Assembly: GCF_000513115.1 (NCBI RefSeq)
Contig: NZ_BAUU01000001.1
Span: forward strand, 1-64,000
Length of the DNA: 64,000 nucleotides
Direction of reading: 5' to 3'
Origin: Halalkalibacter hemicellulosilyticusJCM 9152
GTDB taxonomy: Bacteria; Bacillota; Bacilli; Bacillales; Bacillaceae_D
A program made the position numbers and the translations under genes. Under the pieces are notes generated by a model. The model searched no databases. It was not told the origin of the DNA and saw only the letters and a list, made by a program, of their open reading frames with translations. Shown here one piece after another: positions 9,539 through 16,966 of the stretch (position 1 is the stretch's first letter; every line of letters begins with the position of its first letter).

Positions 9539-9594
9539 CGTAACTATTACGATTTATCACGTAATATTATTCTCTACTTTTGTTACTTTGTCAA
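9539..9594 (-). promoter_or_regulatory. Promoter and CGTAA/TTACG operators of the flavoprotein operon
   Basis: On the minus strand TTGACA (9594-9589), a 17-bp spacer and AATAAT (9571-9566). Just downstream lie CGTAACTATTACG (9539-9551, perfect CGTAA-n3-TTACG) and a second dyad ATTACG-n8-CGTAAT (9547-9566). They overlap the probable start of transcription, so a repressor is likely. The repressor is not identified in this window. Confidence 0.6.
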
Positions 9595-9688
9595 TCTAAA
9601 GCATGGTAATCAAGGTCATAATAGAAATTCTCTTAACCATGCAAATGATAAAAGTAACTGGTGGTAAGAAAATTGGGGAATTTAATCC

Positions 9689-9737
9689 TTGACAACTGAG
9701 TTGGTGATGCATATGATAATGGTAAGTCAGTACTGAC
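9689..9737 (+). promoter_or_regulatory. Promoter and palindromic operator of the TetR gene
   Basis: TTGACA (9689-9694), a 17-bp spacer and TATGAT (9712-9717), followed by the perfect 12-bp palindrome GTCAGTACTGAC (9726-9737). A near copy, GTCAGTACAGAC, precedes the MFS gene at 10466-10477. The pair marks this as the TetR protein's operator. Confidence 0.8.
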
Positions 9738-9759
9738 ATTAATAAAAGGATGGTAGTGT

Positions 9760-10350
9760 ATGGTTTCGAGTAGAAAAAAGGCAACTTCTGAAAAGATAAT
9801 GGATGCAGCAATTGAACTATTCTCGAATAATGGATTTGATGGTGTTACGACAGAAGCAATTGCAACCGAAGCTGGTTTTAGTGAAAAAACGTTGTTTCGT
9901 CATTTCAAAAGTAAGCAAAATTTATTGGAGCAGGCCATTGACCGCTACCATTATGCTGATGAAATGCGCAAGATTTTTAATCATGAGTTAAGCTGGAATA
10001 TAGAGGATGATTTATGGTTGATTTGTGAGAATTACCATAGAATTATGTACCGTAACCGTAAGATGCTACGTGTCATTATGAAGGTTGGAAAAAATCTTCC
10101 CGAACTGCATCAGTATGCTCACCGGCATCCGAAAGCTTTACAGGAATTCTTAACTGACTATTTTATAGAAATGAAAAATCAACAAAAATTATATGCCTTC
10201 GATCCAGAAAAGGTTTCGATTACTTTTTTGTATATGAATTTTGGCTTAGCACATGGAAGAATGAATGAGGATTCTGACTTTTCTGATGAAGAGTTTAAAG
10301 AGTTATTAAAAGAGAGTGTGGATCTTTTTACTAGGGGAATCACTCCCTAA
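9760..10350 (+). CDS. TetR-family repressor of the adjacent MFS pump
   Basis: The 196-residue protein has the TetR helix-turn-helix at residues of about 10-50 (KIMDAAIELFSNNGFDGVTTEAIATEAGFSEKTLFRHFKSK, read in parts) and a helical ligand/dimer domain (TetR_C) behind it. The palindrome in its own promoter recurs in front of the MFS gene 148 bases downstream, so it should control both. The inducing ligand is unknown; drug-like compounds are the usual inducers in this arrangement. Confidence 0.85.
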   Translation: MVSSRKKATSEKIMDAAIELFSNNGFDGVTTEAIATEAGFSEKTLFRHFKSKQNLLEQAIDRYHYADEMRKIFNHELSWNIEDDLWLICENYHRIMYRNRKMLRVIMKVGKNLPELHQYAHRHPKALQEFLTDYFIEMKNQQKLYAFDPEKVSITFLYMNFGLAHGRMNEDSDFSDEEFKELLKESVDLFTRGITP

Positions 10351-10465
10351 TTATTAAAGGGAGTGGATGATTTAGAGACGAGAGCGTTAGCTTATAAAAA
10401 ACAAATCATGTCTTTTGTCTCTTGTTTCTAAGTTAGCAACTCTATTTTTTTATTAATAAATGTCA

Positions 10466-10477
10466 GTCAGTACAGAC
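10466..10477 (+). promoter_or_regulatory. Second TetR operator, in front of the MFS gene
   Basis: GTCAGTACAGAC differs in one base from the palindrome in the TetR promoter. It lies 20 bases before the ATG and 8 bases before the ribosome site AAGGAG. Confidence 0.7.
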
Positions 10478-10497
10478 TTTCAATAAGGAGAGATGAA

Positions 10498-11871
10498 ATG
10501 GAAACTACATTGAAAAAACGTAATGGTACATTGTTAATTGTCGTGATGTTAACGTTAACCCTGTCTTCTATGAGTATTTTGCTTTTTAATTTCGTTCTTC
10601 CATTAATTCGGGAAGAATTTCAACTTACGAGCTCTCAGGTGAGTTGGGTTACTACTTCATATACGCTAATATATGGAATTGGCACAGCGATTTATGGGAA
10701 ATTGGCCGATCGATATCAATTAAAGTATTTGTTGACATTTGGATTAGTAATATTTAGTTTAGCTTCTTTACTTGGCTTCTTTTCAACTTCCTATTGGTTG
10801 CTACTTGTTGCAAGGTGCATGCAGGCTATCGGAGCAGCGTCTATTCCTGCAGCAGCAACACTTATTCCGATTCGCTATTACCCAGTGGAAGAACGAGGAA
10901 AAGCAATGGCAACTGTATTTACTGGTCTTTCATTAGGAAGTGTACTCGGTCCGATCACTTCAGCGCTCGTTGTTAGTGTATTGGATTGGCGCTGGTTGTT
11001 TGTTATTCCGATGTTATTAGTGTTTACCTTACCAATTTATTTGAAGCTTCTTGGAGATGAGCAGGTGGTGAAAACAAGGATTGATTGGTTAGGCGGTGCA
11101 TTGTTGGCATTAGGCGTAGCGCAAATCTTACTAGCGGCCACGATCCATATCATGTGGTTGATCGGAGGGGCGGTTGCGCTCATCCTTTTTATCGCTCGGA
11201 TACGTCATGCTAAAGATCCATTCGTACAACCGAAGCTTTTCCAAAATCGGGAGTATCGGTTTTATCTTATTCTAGCTTTTATTGTAACAGGAATTGGTTA
11301 TTCGTTAATTTTTACAATTCCTTTATTTCTGGCAGAGGTACACACTCTTCAAGCGAGCATTATTGGTTTGGTTATGGTGCCTGCTGCAGCAGTTACGGCT
11401 CTGCTTAATCGGCAAGGTGGTAAGTTAGCGGATAAAAAGGGTCCAACCGTTCTATTTTTTACTGCTACGAGTTTAATGTGTTTGTGCTTTTTATTATTGT
11501 CCACCTTTATTGGCGCAAGTGTTTGGATGATCGCTGGTGTTCTTATATTTGGGTATTTAGGTCAATCGTTCATGGCGATTGTAATGTCAAGGGGGATTTC
11601 GTTGACATTACCTGCAAAGCACTCCGGCATTGGTATGGGGTTGTTAATGATGCAAAACTTTATTGTTGGTTCGATTGCAATTGGGATTTATAGTAGGGTC
11701 ATTGATCTTGAAACGAGCCGTTCATGGAATCCATTGTCACCTCATTTGTCAGGTTCTGTTTTCAGTAATCTCTATCTTACTTTGGCTATTTTATGTGTAA
11801 CGGTATTTATGGTCTACTACTTTCGTTTGCGAAGTATTCCTAAAAAAAGTTTACATGAATTTGAAGGTTAA
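10498..11871 (+). CDS. MFS drug efflux transporter (DHA2-type)
   Basis: The 457-residue protein starts at ATG with AAGGAG 7 bases upstream. It has about 14 predicted membrane helices, a loop motif A-like segment (GTAIYGKLADRYQLKYLL) after helix 2, and motif C-like LSLGSVLGPITSALV in helix 5. It belongs to the drug:proton antiporter-2 group (EmrB/QacA/LmrB relatives), which export hydrophobic or cationic compounds using the proton gradient. It is controlled by the neighbouring TetR protein through a shared operator. Confidence 0.85.
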   Translation: METTLKKRNGTLLIVVMLTLTLSSMSILLFNFVLPLIREEFQLTSSQVSWVTTSYTLIYGIGTAIYGKLADRYQLKYLLTFGLVIFSLASLLGFFSTSYWLLLVARCMQAIGAASIPAAATLIPIRYYPVEERGKAMATVFTGLSLGSVLGPITSALVVSVLDWRWLFVIPMLLVFTLPIYLKLLGDEQVVKTRIDWLGGALLALGVAQILLAATIHIMWLIGGAVALILFIARIRHAKDPFVQPKLFQNREYRFYLILAFIVTGIGYSLIFTIPLFLAEVHTLQASIIGLVMVPAAAVTALLNRQGGKLADKKGPTVLFFTATSLMCLCFLLLSTFIGASVWMIAGVLIFGYLGQSFMAIVMSRGISLTLPAKHSGIGMGLLMMQNFIVGSIAIGIYSRVIDLETSRSWNPLSPHLSGSVFSNLYLTLAILCVTVFMVYYFRLRSIPKKSLHEFEG

Positions 11872-11913
11872 CAGTTGATAGCTTTGTATTCAATGGTGAA
11901 AGGAGGTGATTAT

Positions 11914-12264
11914 ATGAAACTAAGCCATTTGAATTTAACGGTTAATGATGTGGATACGACAAGAGCGTTTTTGGAAACTTATTTTCATATGAAGTGCGTT
12001 AGTCCTTCTGGAAAAGGATTTGCCGTCATGTATGACGACGATCAGTTTGTCTTGACTTTAATGCAGGGGAAAGATGTTCAGTATCCTAAAACCTTTCATA
12101 TCGGATTCCCTCAAGAGAGTAGAGAAGACGTAGATTACATTAATCAGCGCTTGAAAGAGGATGGTTATCAAGTCGGTTCTCCAATAGAATCTCATGGGTA
12201 CACGTTTTACGTTAGAGCTCCAGGTGGATTTACTGTTGAGGTGATTAAAAGAAAGGGGAAATAA
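11914..12264 (+). CDS. VOC-family (glyoxalase/bleomycin-resistance) protein
   Basis: The 117-residue protein is one VOC module pair: KLSHLNLTVNDVDTTRAFLE at the start and FYVRAPGGFTVEVIKR at the end. The start ATG at 11914 follows AAAGGAGGTGA by 4 bases; the longer frame from TTG at 11875 has no ribosome site. VOC proteins act as lyases, dioxygenases or drug-binding proteins. It follows the MFS gene by 42 bases and may be in the same TetR regulon. Its substrate is unknown. Confidence 0.8.
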   Translation: MKLSHLNLTVNDVDTTRAFLETYFHMKCVSPSGKGFAVMYDDDQFVLTLMQGKDVQYPKTFHIGFPQESREDVDYINQRLKEDGYQVGSPIESHGYTFYVRAPGGFTVEVIKRKGK

Positions 12265-12310
12265 GAAGCGTAGACATTGTTGTACGCTAAATGTAGAAGG
12301 TATTAAACGT

Positions 12311-12346
12311 AGAGCGTCGACTTCGTACGATCGACGCTTCTTTTTC
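12311..12346 (+). terminator. Rho-independent terminator after the VOC gene
   Basis: GCGTCGA (12314-12320) and TCGACGC (12331-12337) pair around a 10-base loop, followed by TTCTTTTTC. Confidence 0.8.
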
Positions 12347-12455
12347 AACGTGGAGCATTGGATTCGCTCGTCACTCGTTTTTCTGAAAGAACCCCACTTT
12401 CAAAATGCTTATCCCTGTTGTAACGGCTCTACACAATGCCAATAAGAAAGAGTGC
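12347..12455 (+). repeat. Dispersed intergenic repeat, copy 2 (diverged)
   Basis: It has the order TTCGCTCGTCACTCG, hairpin CTGAAAGAACCCCACTTTCA, then TTGTAACGGCTCTACACAA and AATAAGAAAG. The copy at 29320-29412 has the same order. Both align with the core of the better conserved copies at 59370 and 62583 (TCGTTGCGCG, hairpin, AACGGCTACGCACA). Confidence 0.6.
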
Positions 12456-12460
12456 TATTA

Positions 12461-13366
12461 TTAAATACTCGGATGCTCCTGCTCTCTCAAGTCCTCCTTT
12501 TCGATTTGAATCGTACTATGTTCAATGTGAAGCTTCGTCCTTATATAATCGTTCGCTTGTAACAAGATGTCATGATGCTTTTCTGAATAGGAAGGCTCAA
12601 TGATCAGGTGTGCTGTTAAGCTATTGATGCCAGATGTGATCGTCCATACGTGTAGATCATGGATATTGATGACACCTTCTATTTGAAGTAAGGCATTCTC
12701 AACCTCTTCTAAATGGATATTTGTCGGTGTGCCCTCCAGTAGGACATGAATCGTTTCTTTTAATAAGGAAATGGCTGTCAAAAAAATCATGATGGCAATG
12801 ATGATGCTTAGTATTGGATCGGCTATATACCATCCAGTAAAGTAAATAATGACACCTGCAACGATGGCAGCAACAGAGCCTAAGGCATCACTTAGTACAT
12901 GCAAATAGGCACCTCGCATATTAAGGTTATCTTTCACATCCCCTCGCATTAGAGCAAGCATAGCTCCGATATTAGCTATAAGGCCAATGAATGCAATGAC
13001 GATCATCGCTCCTCCCATTACTTCTTGAGGCGCCATGAACCTGTCAATCGCTTCTCGTATAATAAATACGGAAATGATTAATAAAGCGACACTGTTCAAT
13101 AGAGCAGCTAAGACTTCATATCGGTGGTTTCCAAACGTACGTTTTCGAGTTGCCGCTTTTGCAGCAAGAATAATAGCTACTAAGCTGATCAACAAATTAG
13201 AGAAGTCATTAAACATATGAACAGCATCAGCTAAAAGCGCTAAGCTCCCTGTCCAAAGACCACCGATAAATTGAATAAACATCCAACTACCGATGATCGC
13301 CATTGCGACCTTTAAATTTCTTTTATTCATATGTCCAGTATGATGGTGGTGATGGTGATGTCCCAT
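12461..13366 (-). CDS. czcD: CDF-family zinc/cobalt/cadmium efflux protein CzcD
   Basis: The 301-residue protein has a His-rich N-terminus (seven consecutive His after MG), six membrane helices and a cytoplasmic C-terminal domain. The CDF metal site is visible in helix 2 (ALLADAVHMFND, HxxxD) and helix 5 (HVLSDALGS). The family exports Zn(2+), Co(2+) or Cd(2+) in exchange for protons or potassium. It lies downstream of a CzrA repressor gene on the same strand, and a CzrA-type operator precedes each gene. It is therefore very likely induced by zinc or cobalt. Confidence 0.92.
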   Translation of the reverse strand: MGHHHHHHHTGHMNKRNLKVAMAIIGSWMFIQFIGGLWTGSLALLADAVHMFNDFSNLLISLVAIILAAKAATRKRTFGNHRYEVLAALLNSVALLIISVFIIREAIDRFMAPQEVMGGAMIVIAFIGLIANIGAMLALMRGDVKDNLNMRGAYLHVLSDALGSVAAIVAGVIIYFTGWYIADPILSIIIAIMIFLTAISLLKETIHVLLEGTPTNIHLEEVENALLQIEGVINIHDLHVWTITSGINSLTAHLIIEPSYSEKHHDILLQANDYIRTKLHIEHSTIQIEKEDLREQEHPSI

Positions 13367-13394
13367 TATTATCTCTCCTTATTTTTATTATCTA

Positions 13395-13417
13395 TATATG
13401 AACATATATTCATATAA
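13395..13417 (-). promoter_or_regulatory. CzrA-type operator in front of czcD
   Basis: TATGAACATATATTCATA (13397-13414) is the 12-2-12-like inverted repeat (TGAAcatataTTCA) of CzrA/SmtB-class repressors. It lies about 30 bases before the czcD start. Confidence 0.8.
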
Positions 13418-13475
13418 TAGGTATCAATGATTGATTGTCCTAAAAAGCACTATTTCATAAAGGAATGACCCCTTT

Positions 13476-13778
13476 TTAATCGTGATTGGAGTGTTCGATG
13501 GTCTTTTCGAGGATTTCCATGACATGCTCATCTTCGGGAGAATAGTAAATAGATGTTCCGACACGTCGAGACTTAACAAGCCGTAAATTCTTAAGAAACC
13601 GTAGCTGATGTGAAACGGTCGATTGTCCTAGAGATAACTGTTCTACAATTTCTCCAACTGAGCATTCCTTTACAGATAATAAATGCAAAATTCTTATACG
13701 AGTAGGGTCTCCGAGAGCCTTAAACGTTTGTGAGACGATAAATAGTGTTTCTTCATCAAGGTCAATTTGATGTGGCAT
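13476..13778 (-). CDS. czrA: CzrA-like zinc/cobalt-sensing ArsR/SmtB repressor
   Basis: The 100-residue protein has the ArsR winged helix ([18 protein letters not shown], then [18 protein letters not shown]). The last helix has the alpha-5 zinc site: Asp-x-His (EDEHVMEI), eleven residues to His and three to His (IEHSNHD). This spacing is the same as D84/H86/H97/H100 of Staphylococcus aureus CzrA. No CVC cadmium motif is present. It should release DNA on binding Zn or Co, de-repressing itself and czcD. Confidence 0.9.
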   Translation of the reverse strand: MPHQIDLDEETLFIVSQTFKALGDPTRIRILHLLSVKECSVGEIVEQLSLGQSTVSHQLRFLKNLRLVKSRRVGTSIYYSPEDEHVMEILEKTIEHSNHD

Positions 13779-13794
13779 TGTTGCAACTCCTTAT

Positions 13795-13815
13795 AAATAT
13801 GATCATATGTTCATG
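13795..13815 (-). promoter_or_regulatory. CzrA-type operator in front of czrA
   Basis: ATATGATCATATGTTCAT (13797-13814) is a variant of the czcD operator, 20 bases before the czrA start, consistent with autoregulation. Confidence 0.65.
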
Positions 13816-13985
13816 TTAACATAATTATGGATGGTAAGCTAGATCGATTTTAATAAATTTATAAGTTAAATAAGATCGATGAGAGTAATATGAAATTTTT
13901 TTTAGGGTTATGAATAGATTGTCAATCTTATTAATCAATCATTCTTAGAATCAAAACAGGTTTTAGTTGAATTTATAAAAAATGA

Positions 13986-14014
13986 TTGACAAAAAATGAA
14001 AGGAGGAGTAATTT
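13986..14014 (+). promoter_or_regulatory. Promoter of the ktrAB riboswitch transcript
   Basis: TTGACA (13986-13991), a 17-bp spacer and TAATTT (14009-14014). An AAAGGAGGAG in the spacer resembles a ribosome site but would not be transcribed from this promoter. Confidence 0.65.
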
Positions 14015-14044
14015 AATTTGTGTAAAAATCAAAACACACGCTTG

Positions 14045-14204
14045 CCTTTTAATCGCTTAATCTGTTTTAGAGCGGGGGAACCATTGTTAGGTGGTGAATG
14101 CCACCTTTGGGGTGAATCTTACTAAGTAAGAGGGGATACTCTCAGTCCCTAATCCGTCAGCTAACCTCGTCAGCGTTATTATTTTGGAGAGAAAGGTCTT
14201 AAAT
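14045..14204 (+). ncRNA. c-di-AMP riboswitch (ydaO/yuaA class) upstream of ktrAB
   Basis: The conserved core of this class is present in order: GAGCGGGGGAACCA (14071-14084), a variable hairpin GGTGGTGAATGCCACC, TTTGGGGTGAATCTT, GTAAGAGGGATA-like hairpin, TCAGTCCCTAATCCGTCAGC (14143-14162), TAACCTCGTCAGCG and the closing TTGGAGAGAAAGG. These riboswitches switch off potassium uptake genes when c-di-AMP is high. The location before ktrAB matches that role. A terminator follows directly, so control is probably at transcription termination. Confidence 0.92.
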
Positions 14205-14235
14205 GGAGACCATTCTTTGTGATGGTCTTTTTTGC
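14204..14235 (+). terminator. Riboswitch expression-platform terminator
   Basis: AGACCAT (14207-14213) and ATGGTCT (14222-14228) pair and run into a U-tract (14226-14233), 22 bases before the ktrA start. GAAAGGTCT just upstream (14191-14199) could pair with part of the terminator in the alternative fold. Confidence 0.85.
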
Positions 14236-14255
14236 GTGGATAAGGAGTGAGAACG

Positions 14256-14921
14256 ATGGCAGAGAAAAAGAAACAGTTTGCTGTCATAGGCTTAGGTCGT
14301 TTTGGAGGTAGTGTTTGTAAAGAATTGTATAGAATGGGGCATCAAGTATTGGCGATCGACAACAACGATGTGAAAGTAAATGAATTTGCCCCATTTTCAA
14401 CACATTCGGTCATCGCTAATTCGACAGACGAAAAAGCGTTAAAATCTCTTGGAATACGTAATTTTGAATACGTAATCGTTGCAATTGGTGACAATATTCA
14501 ATCAAGTATATTGACAACCTTAGTGTTAAAAGAAATGGGAGTAGAAAATGTATGGGTGAAAGCACAGAATAACTATCATCATAAGGTCCTCGATAAGATT
14601 GGAGCAGATCGTATTATTCATCCCGAACAAGATATGGGAATTAGAATTGCACAGCATATCACTTCTGAAAAAATCGTTGATTATATAGAGTTGTCGGATG
14701 ATTACAGTATTGTTGAGCTACTAGCTACAAAGAAAATACATAATCGTTCGCTCATTGATTTACACATACGTGCTAAATATGGGTGTACGATTTTAGCTAT
14801 TAAGCGTGAGGAAGATTTAAATGTCTCTCCGCTACCAGAAGATGTTATTCGTGAAAAGGATATTTTGATTGTGATTGGCCATAAATTGGATTTAAAACGA
14901 TTTGAAGAAGAAGGTATGTAA
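14256..14921 (+). CDS. ktrA: KtrA/KtrC potassium-uptake regulatory subunit (RCK)
   Basis: The 221-residue protein has an RCK_N Rossmann domain (KKKQFAVIGLGRFGGSVCKE, acidic AIDNND at the end of the second strand), which binds ATP/ADP or NAD, and an RCK_C domain from about residue 140 (YIELSDDYSIVELLA), which in KtrA/C binds c-di-AMP. It forms an octameric ring that gates the membrane dimer KtrB. The ATG at 14256 has AAGGAG 8 bases upstream. The gene lies under a c-di-AMP riboswitch and 1 base before ktrB. Confidence 0.9.
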   Translation: MAEKKKQFAVIGLGRFGGSVCKELYRMGHQVLAIDNNDVKVNEFAPFSTHSVIANSTDEKALKSLGIRNFEYVIVAIGDNIQSSILTTLVLKEMGVENVWVKAQNNYHHKVLDKIGADRIIHPEQDMGIRIAQHITSEKIVDYIELSDDYSIVELLATKKIHNRSLIDLHIRAKYGCTILAIKREEDLNVSPLPEDVIREKDILIVIGHKLDLKRFEEEGM

Positions 14922-14922
14922 A

Positions 14923-16260
14923 ATGTTGAATAAAAAAGGAGTTTTACACCGTAACATTCAAATGTCACCACCGCAAATATTAGCATTGAGCTTTTTGGTA
15001 GCCATTGTGCTCGGCACTTTGTTATTAAAGCTACCCATTGCAACAACAGAGCCAATTAGGTGGCTAGACGCTTTGTTCACTGCTACTTCTGCAACGACGG
15101 TAACTGGCTTAGTCGTGTTAGATACTGGACTTGACTTCACCGTATTCGGTCAAATTGTCATCATGATCCTTATCCAAATTGGTGGTTTAGGATTGATGAC
15201 ATTTGCTGTTTTGATTGTTGTTATGTTAGGAAAGAGAATCGGATTGAAAGAAAGAATACTCGTACAAGAAGCCTTTAATCAAACCTCAATGGGTGGAGTA
15301 GTTCGTCTTGTTAAAATTGTATTTGCATTTGCAATTACAATAGAATTATTAGCGATCGTATTGCTTTCGCTGCGATGGGTACCAGAGTACGGCTGGGGAT
15401 TTGGCATCTACACTAGTGTCTTTCATACTATTTCTGCTTTTAATAATGCTGGATTTTCTTTATGGTCTGATAGTCTGATGGGCTATGTCGGTGATCCTGC
15501 TGTTAATATTTTAATTACGGTATTATTTATGACAGGTGGAATTGGCTTTACTGTTTTATCTGATTTATGGCGTACGAAGACATTTCAACAATTGTCATTA
15601 CATTCAAAGTTAATGATAGTTGGGACTTTAGTCATTAATGTTGTGGCGATGTTATTTATCTTTGTACTGGAATACCAGAACCCAGCAACTATAGGGACAT
15701 TAAATTTAGGAGAAAAGCTTTGGGCTTCTTATTTTCAAGCTGTGACTCCGCGAACGGCTGGTTTCAATTCAATTGATATTGGGGATTTAAATGCTGGAAC
15801 AATTGTGTTTATTTTATTGTTAATGTTTATTGGAGCAGGTAGTGCATCTACAGGTAGTGGTATTAAGCTGACAACTTTTTTAATTATTATGATGGTAGTC
15901 CTAACATTTTTAAGAGGGAGAAATGAAACGGTCGTTTTCAATCGAACGATCAGACATCAAATTATTATCCGCTCATTAGCAATCGTAGTGATTAGTTTAA
16001 TCGCAGTATTTATAACGATATTAATCCTATCCATTACTGAGAGTGCACCATTTTTGATGATTGTATTCGAGGCATTTTCGGCATTTGGTACAGTAGGGTT
16101 ATCTATGGGGCTAACTGGAGATCTATCAGATGTGGGGAAATTAGTTATCGTCGTATTAATGTTTATCGGGAGAATTGGTCCATTGACATTAGCATTCTCT
16201 TTAGCTGTCGCGCAGAAGTCTAGTATTCGTTATCCAGATGGCGAAGTGTTTACGGGGTAA
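14923..16260 (+). CDS. ktrB: KtrB/KtrD potassium transporter membrane subunit
   Basis: About 445 residues with the Trk/Ktr/HKT fold: four membrane-pore-membrane repeats with filter glycines in ATSATTVTGLVVLDTG, AFNNAGFSLW, TPRTAGFNSID and FSAFGTVGLSMG. A GAGSASTGSG intramembrane gating loop is present in the third repeat. It carries Na(+)-dependent K(+) uptake, gated by KtrA. ATG at 14923 directly follows the ktrA stop. The riboswitch upstream implies repression by c-di-AMP, which is also an effector of the KtrA protein itself. Confidence 0.92.
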   Translation: MLNKKGVLHRNIQMSPPQILALSFLVAIVLGTLLLKLPIATTEPIRWLDALFTATSATTVTGLVVLDTGLDFTVFGQIVIMILIQIGGLGLMTFAVLIVVMLGKRIGLKERILVQEAFNQTSMGGVVRLVKIVFAFAITIELLAIVLLSLRWVPEYGWGFGIYTSVFHTISAFNNAGFSLWSDSLMGYVGDPAVNILITVLFMTGGIGFTVLSDLWRTKTFQQLSLHSKLMIVGTLVINVVAMLFIFVLEYQNPATIGTLNLGEKLWASYFQAVTPRTAGFNSIDIGDLNAGTIVFILLLMFIGAGSASTGSGIKLTTFLIIMMVVLTFLRGRNETVVFNRTIRHQIIIRSLAIVVISLIAVFITILILSITESAPFLMIVFEAFSAFGTVGLSMGLTGDLSDVGKLVIVVLMFIGRIGPLTLAFSLAVAQKSSIRYPDGEVFTG

Positions 16261-16430
16261 GGTAGGCTGTTTAGCTGTAATTACGATTTTCGTAAGCCCA
16301 AAATATAAAATAAACGTTTTTAAAGAGAAAGAGGAAAACCGTTGCTAGACGCTTTCTTGCAGGCGATCGCTGAACGAATTGCCTACGCCAGTGGATGTCA
16401 GCCTGTCCTATATCTCTTTGGAATAGACAT

Positions 16431-16477
16431 AAAATAACCATCCGTTATTTTTTATAAATGGATGGTTATTTTATTTA
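16431..16477 (+). terminator. Rho-independent terminator, ktrAB side
   Basis: AAAATAACCATCC (16431-16443) pairs with GGATGGTTATTTT (16460-16472), followed by ATTT. It is AT-symmetrical and may work both ways. The stretch 16261-16430 before it has no gene that I can see. Confidence 0.7.
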
Positions 16478-16544
16478 CCCTTTACATGTATTCCGGATCA
16501 TTGAGGCTTGGGCCCCTAGTATGAGTTTAAGAATAAATAAGTCA

Positions 16545-16573
16545 TTGACAACCGAATTTATATCAGGTATATT
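16545..16573 (+). promoter_or_regulatory. Sigma-A promoter of the VOC-HxlR operon
   Basis: TTGACA (16545-16550), a 17-bp spacer and TATATT (16568-16573). A TTAGGTACTAAA near-palindrome at 16573-16584 could be an operator for the HxlR protein encoded downstream. Confidence 0.65.
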
Positions 16574-16603
16574 TTAGGTACTAAAAACAAAGGAGTGTTT
16601 TGT

Positions 16604-16966
16604 ATGTACAAACCAGGCTTTACATTATGGTACAGTGTGAGTGATCTTGAGCGCACGTTATCGTTTTATACGGATCAGTTAGGTTTTGAGGTCGATTCTT
16701 ATGACAAAGAAAATGGTATGGCAAGTGTTCATACGAATACAAAGGATTGCTTTATTGGATTCTCAGAATCTGAGCAAGTCGTACCTTCCACAGCCGCAGC
16801 AGTGATCGAGGTAGAGGACATTGATGTCGCAGTTAAAGAACTTAGGGAGAAAGGAATTACGTTCAATGGGGAAGTGACTACGATTCCGGGTTATGCGAAA
16901 TTAATTACATTCAAAGATCCAGATGGGCATAACTTCGAGTTATCGCAAGTATTGATGGTGTCGTAA
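16604..16966 (+). CDS. VOC-family glyoxalase-like protein
   Basis: The 120-residue protein has the paired VOC modules (FTLWYSVSDLERTLSFYTDQLGFEV in parts, and ITFKDPDGHNFELSQV at the end). The metal ligands His/Glu of glyoxalases are only partly evident (Glu in the last strand). ATG at 16604 has AAAGGAG 8 bases upstream; the GTG at 16595 overlaps it. Its stop overlaps the start of the regulator gene (TAATG), so the two are translationally coupled. It is probably a sensor or detoxifier for the compound the regulator responds to (inference). Confidence 0.8.
   Translation: MYKPGFTLWYSVSDLERTLSFYTDQLGFEVDSYDKENGMASVHTNTKDCFIGFSESEQVVPSTAAAVIEVEDIDVAVKELREKGITFNGEVTTIPGYAKLITFKDPDGHNFELSQVLMVS

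Noticed and set aside
14020-14125. TTG-started 35-codon frame after AAAGGAGGAG in front of ktrA
   Set aside because: It runs through the conserved riboswitch core, and the apparent ribosome site lies in the promoter spacer, upstream of the expected transcript start.
16320-16430. Possible further copy of the dispersed repeat after ktrB
   Set aside because: Only short similarity (AACCGTTGC) is seen; the hairpins and the CACATTACTTAAAG module are absent.
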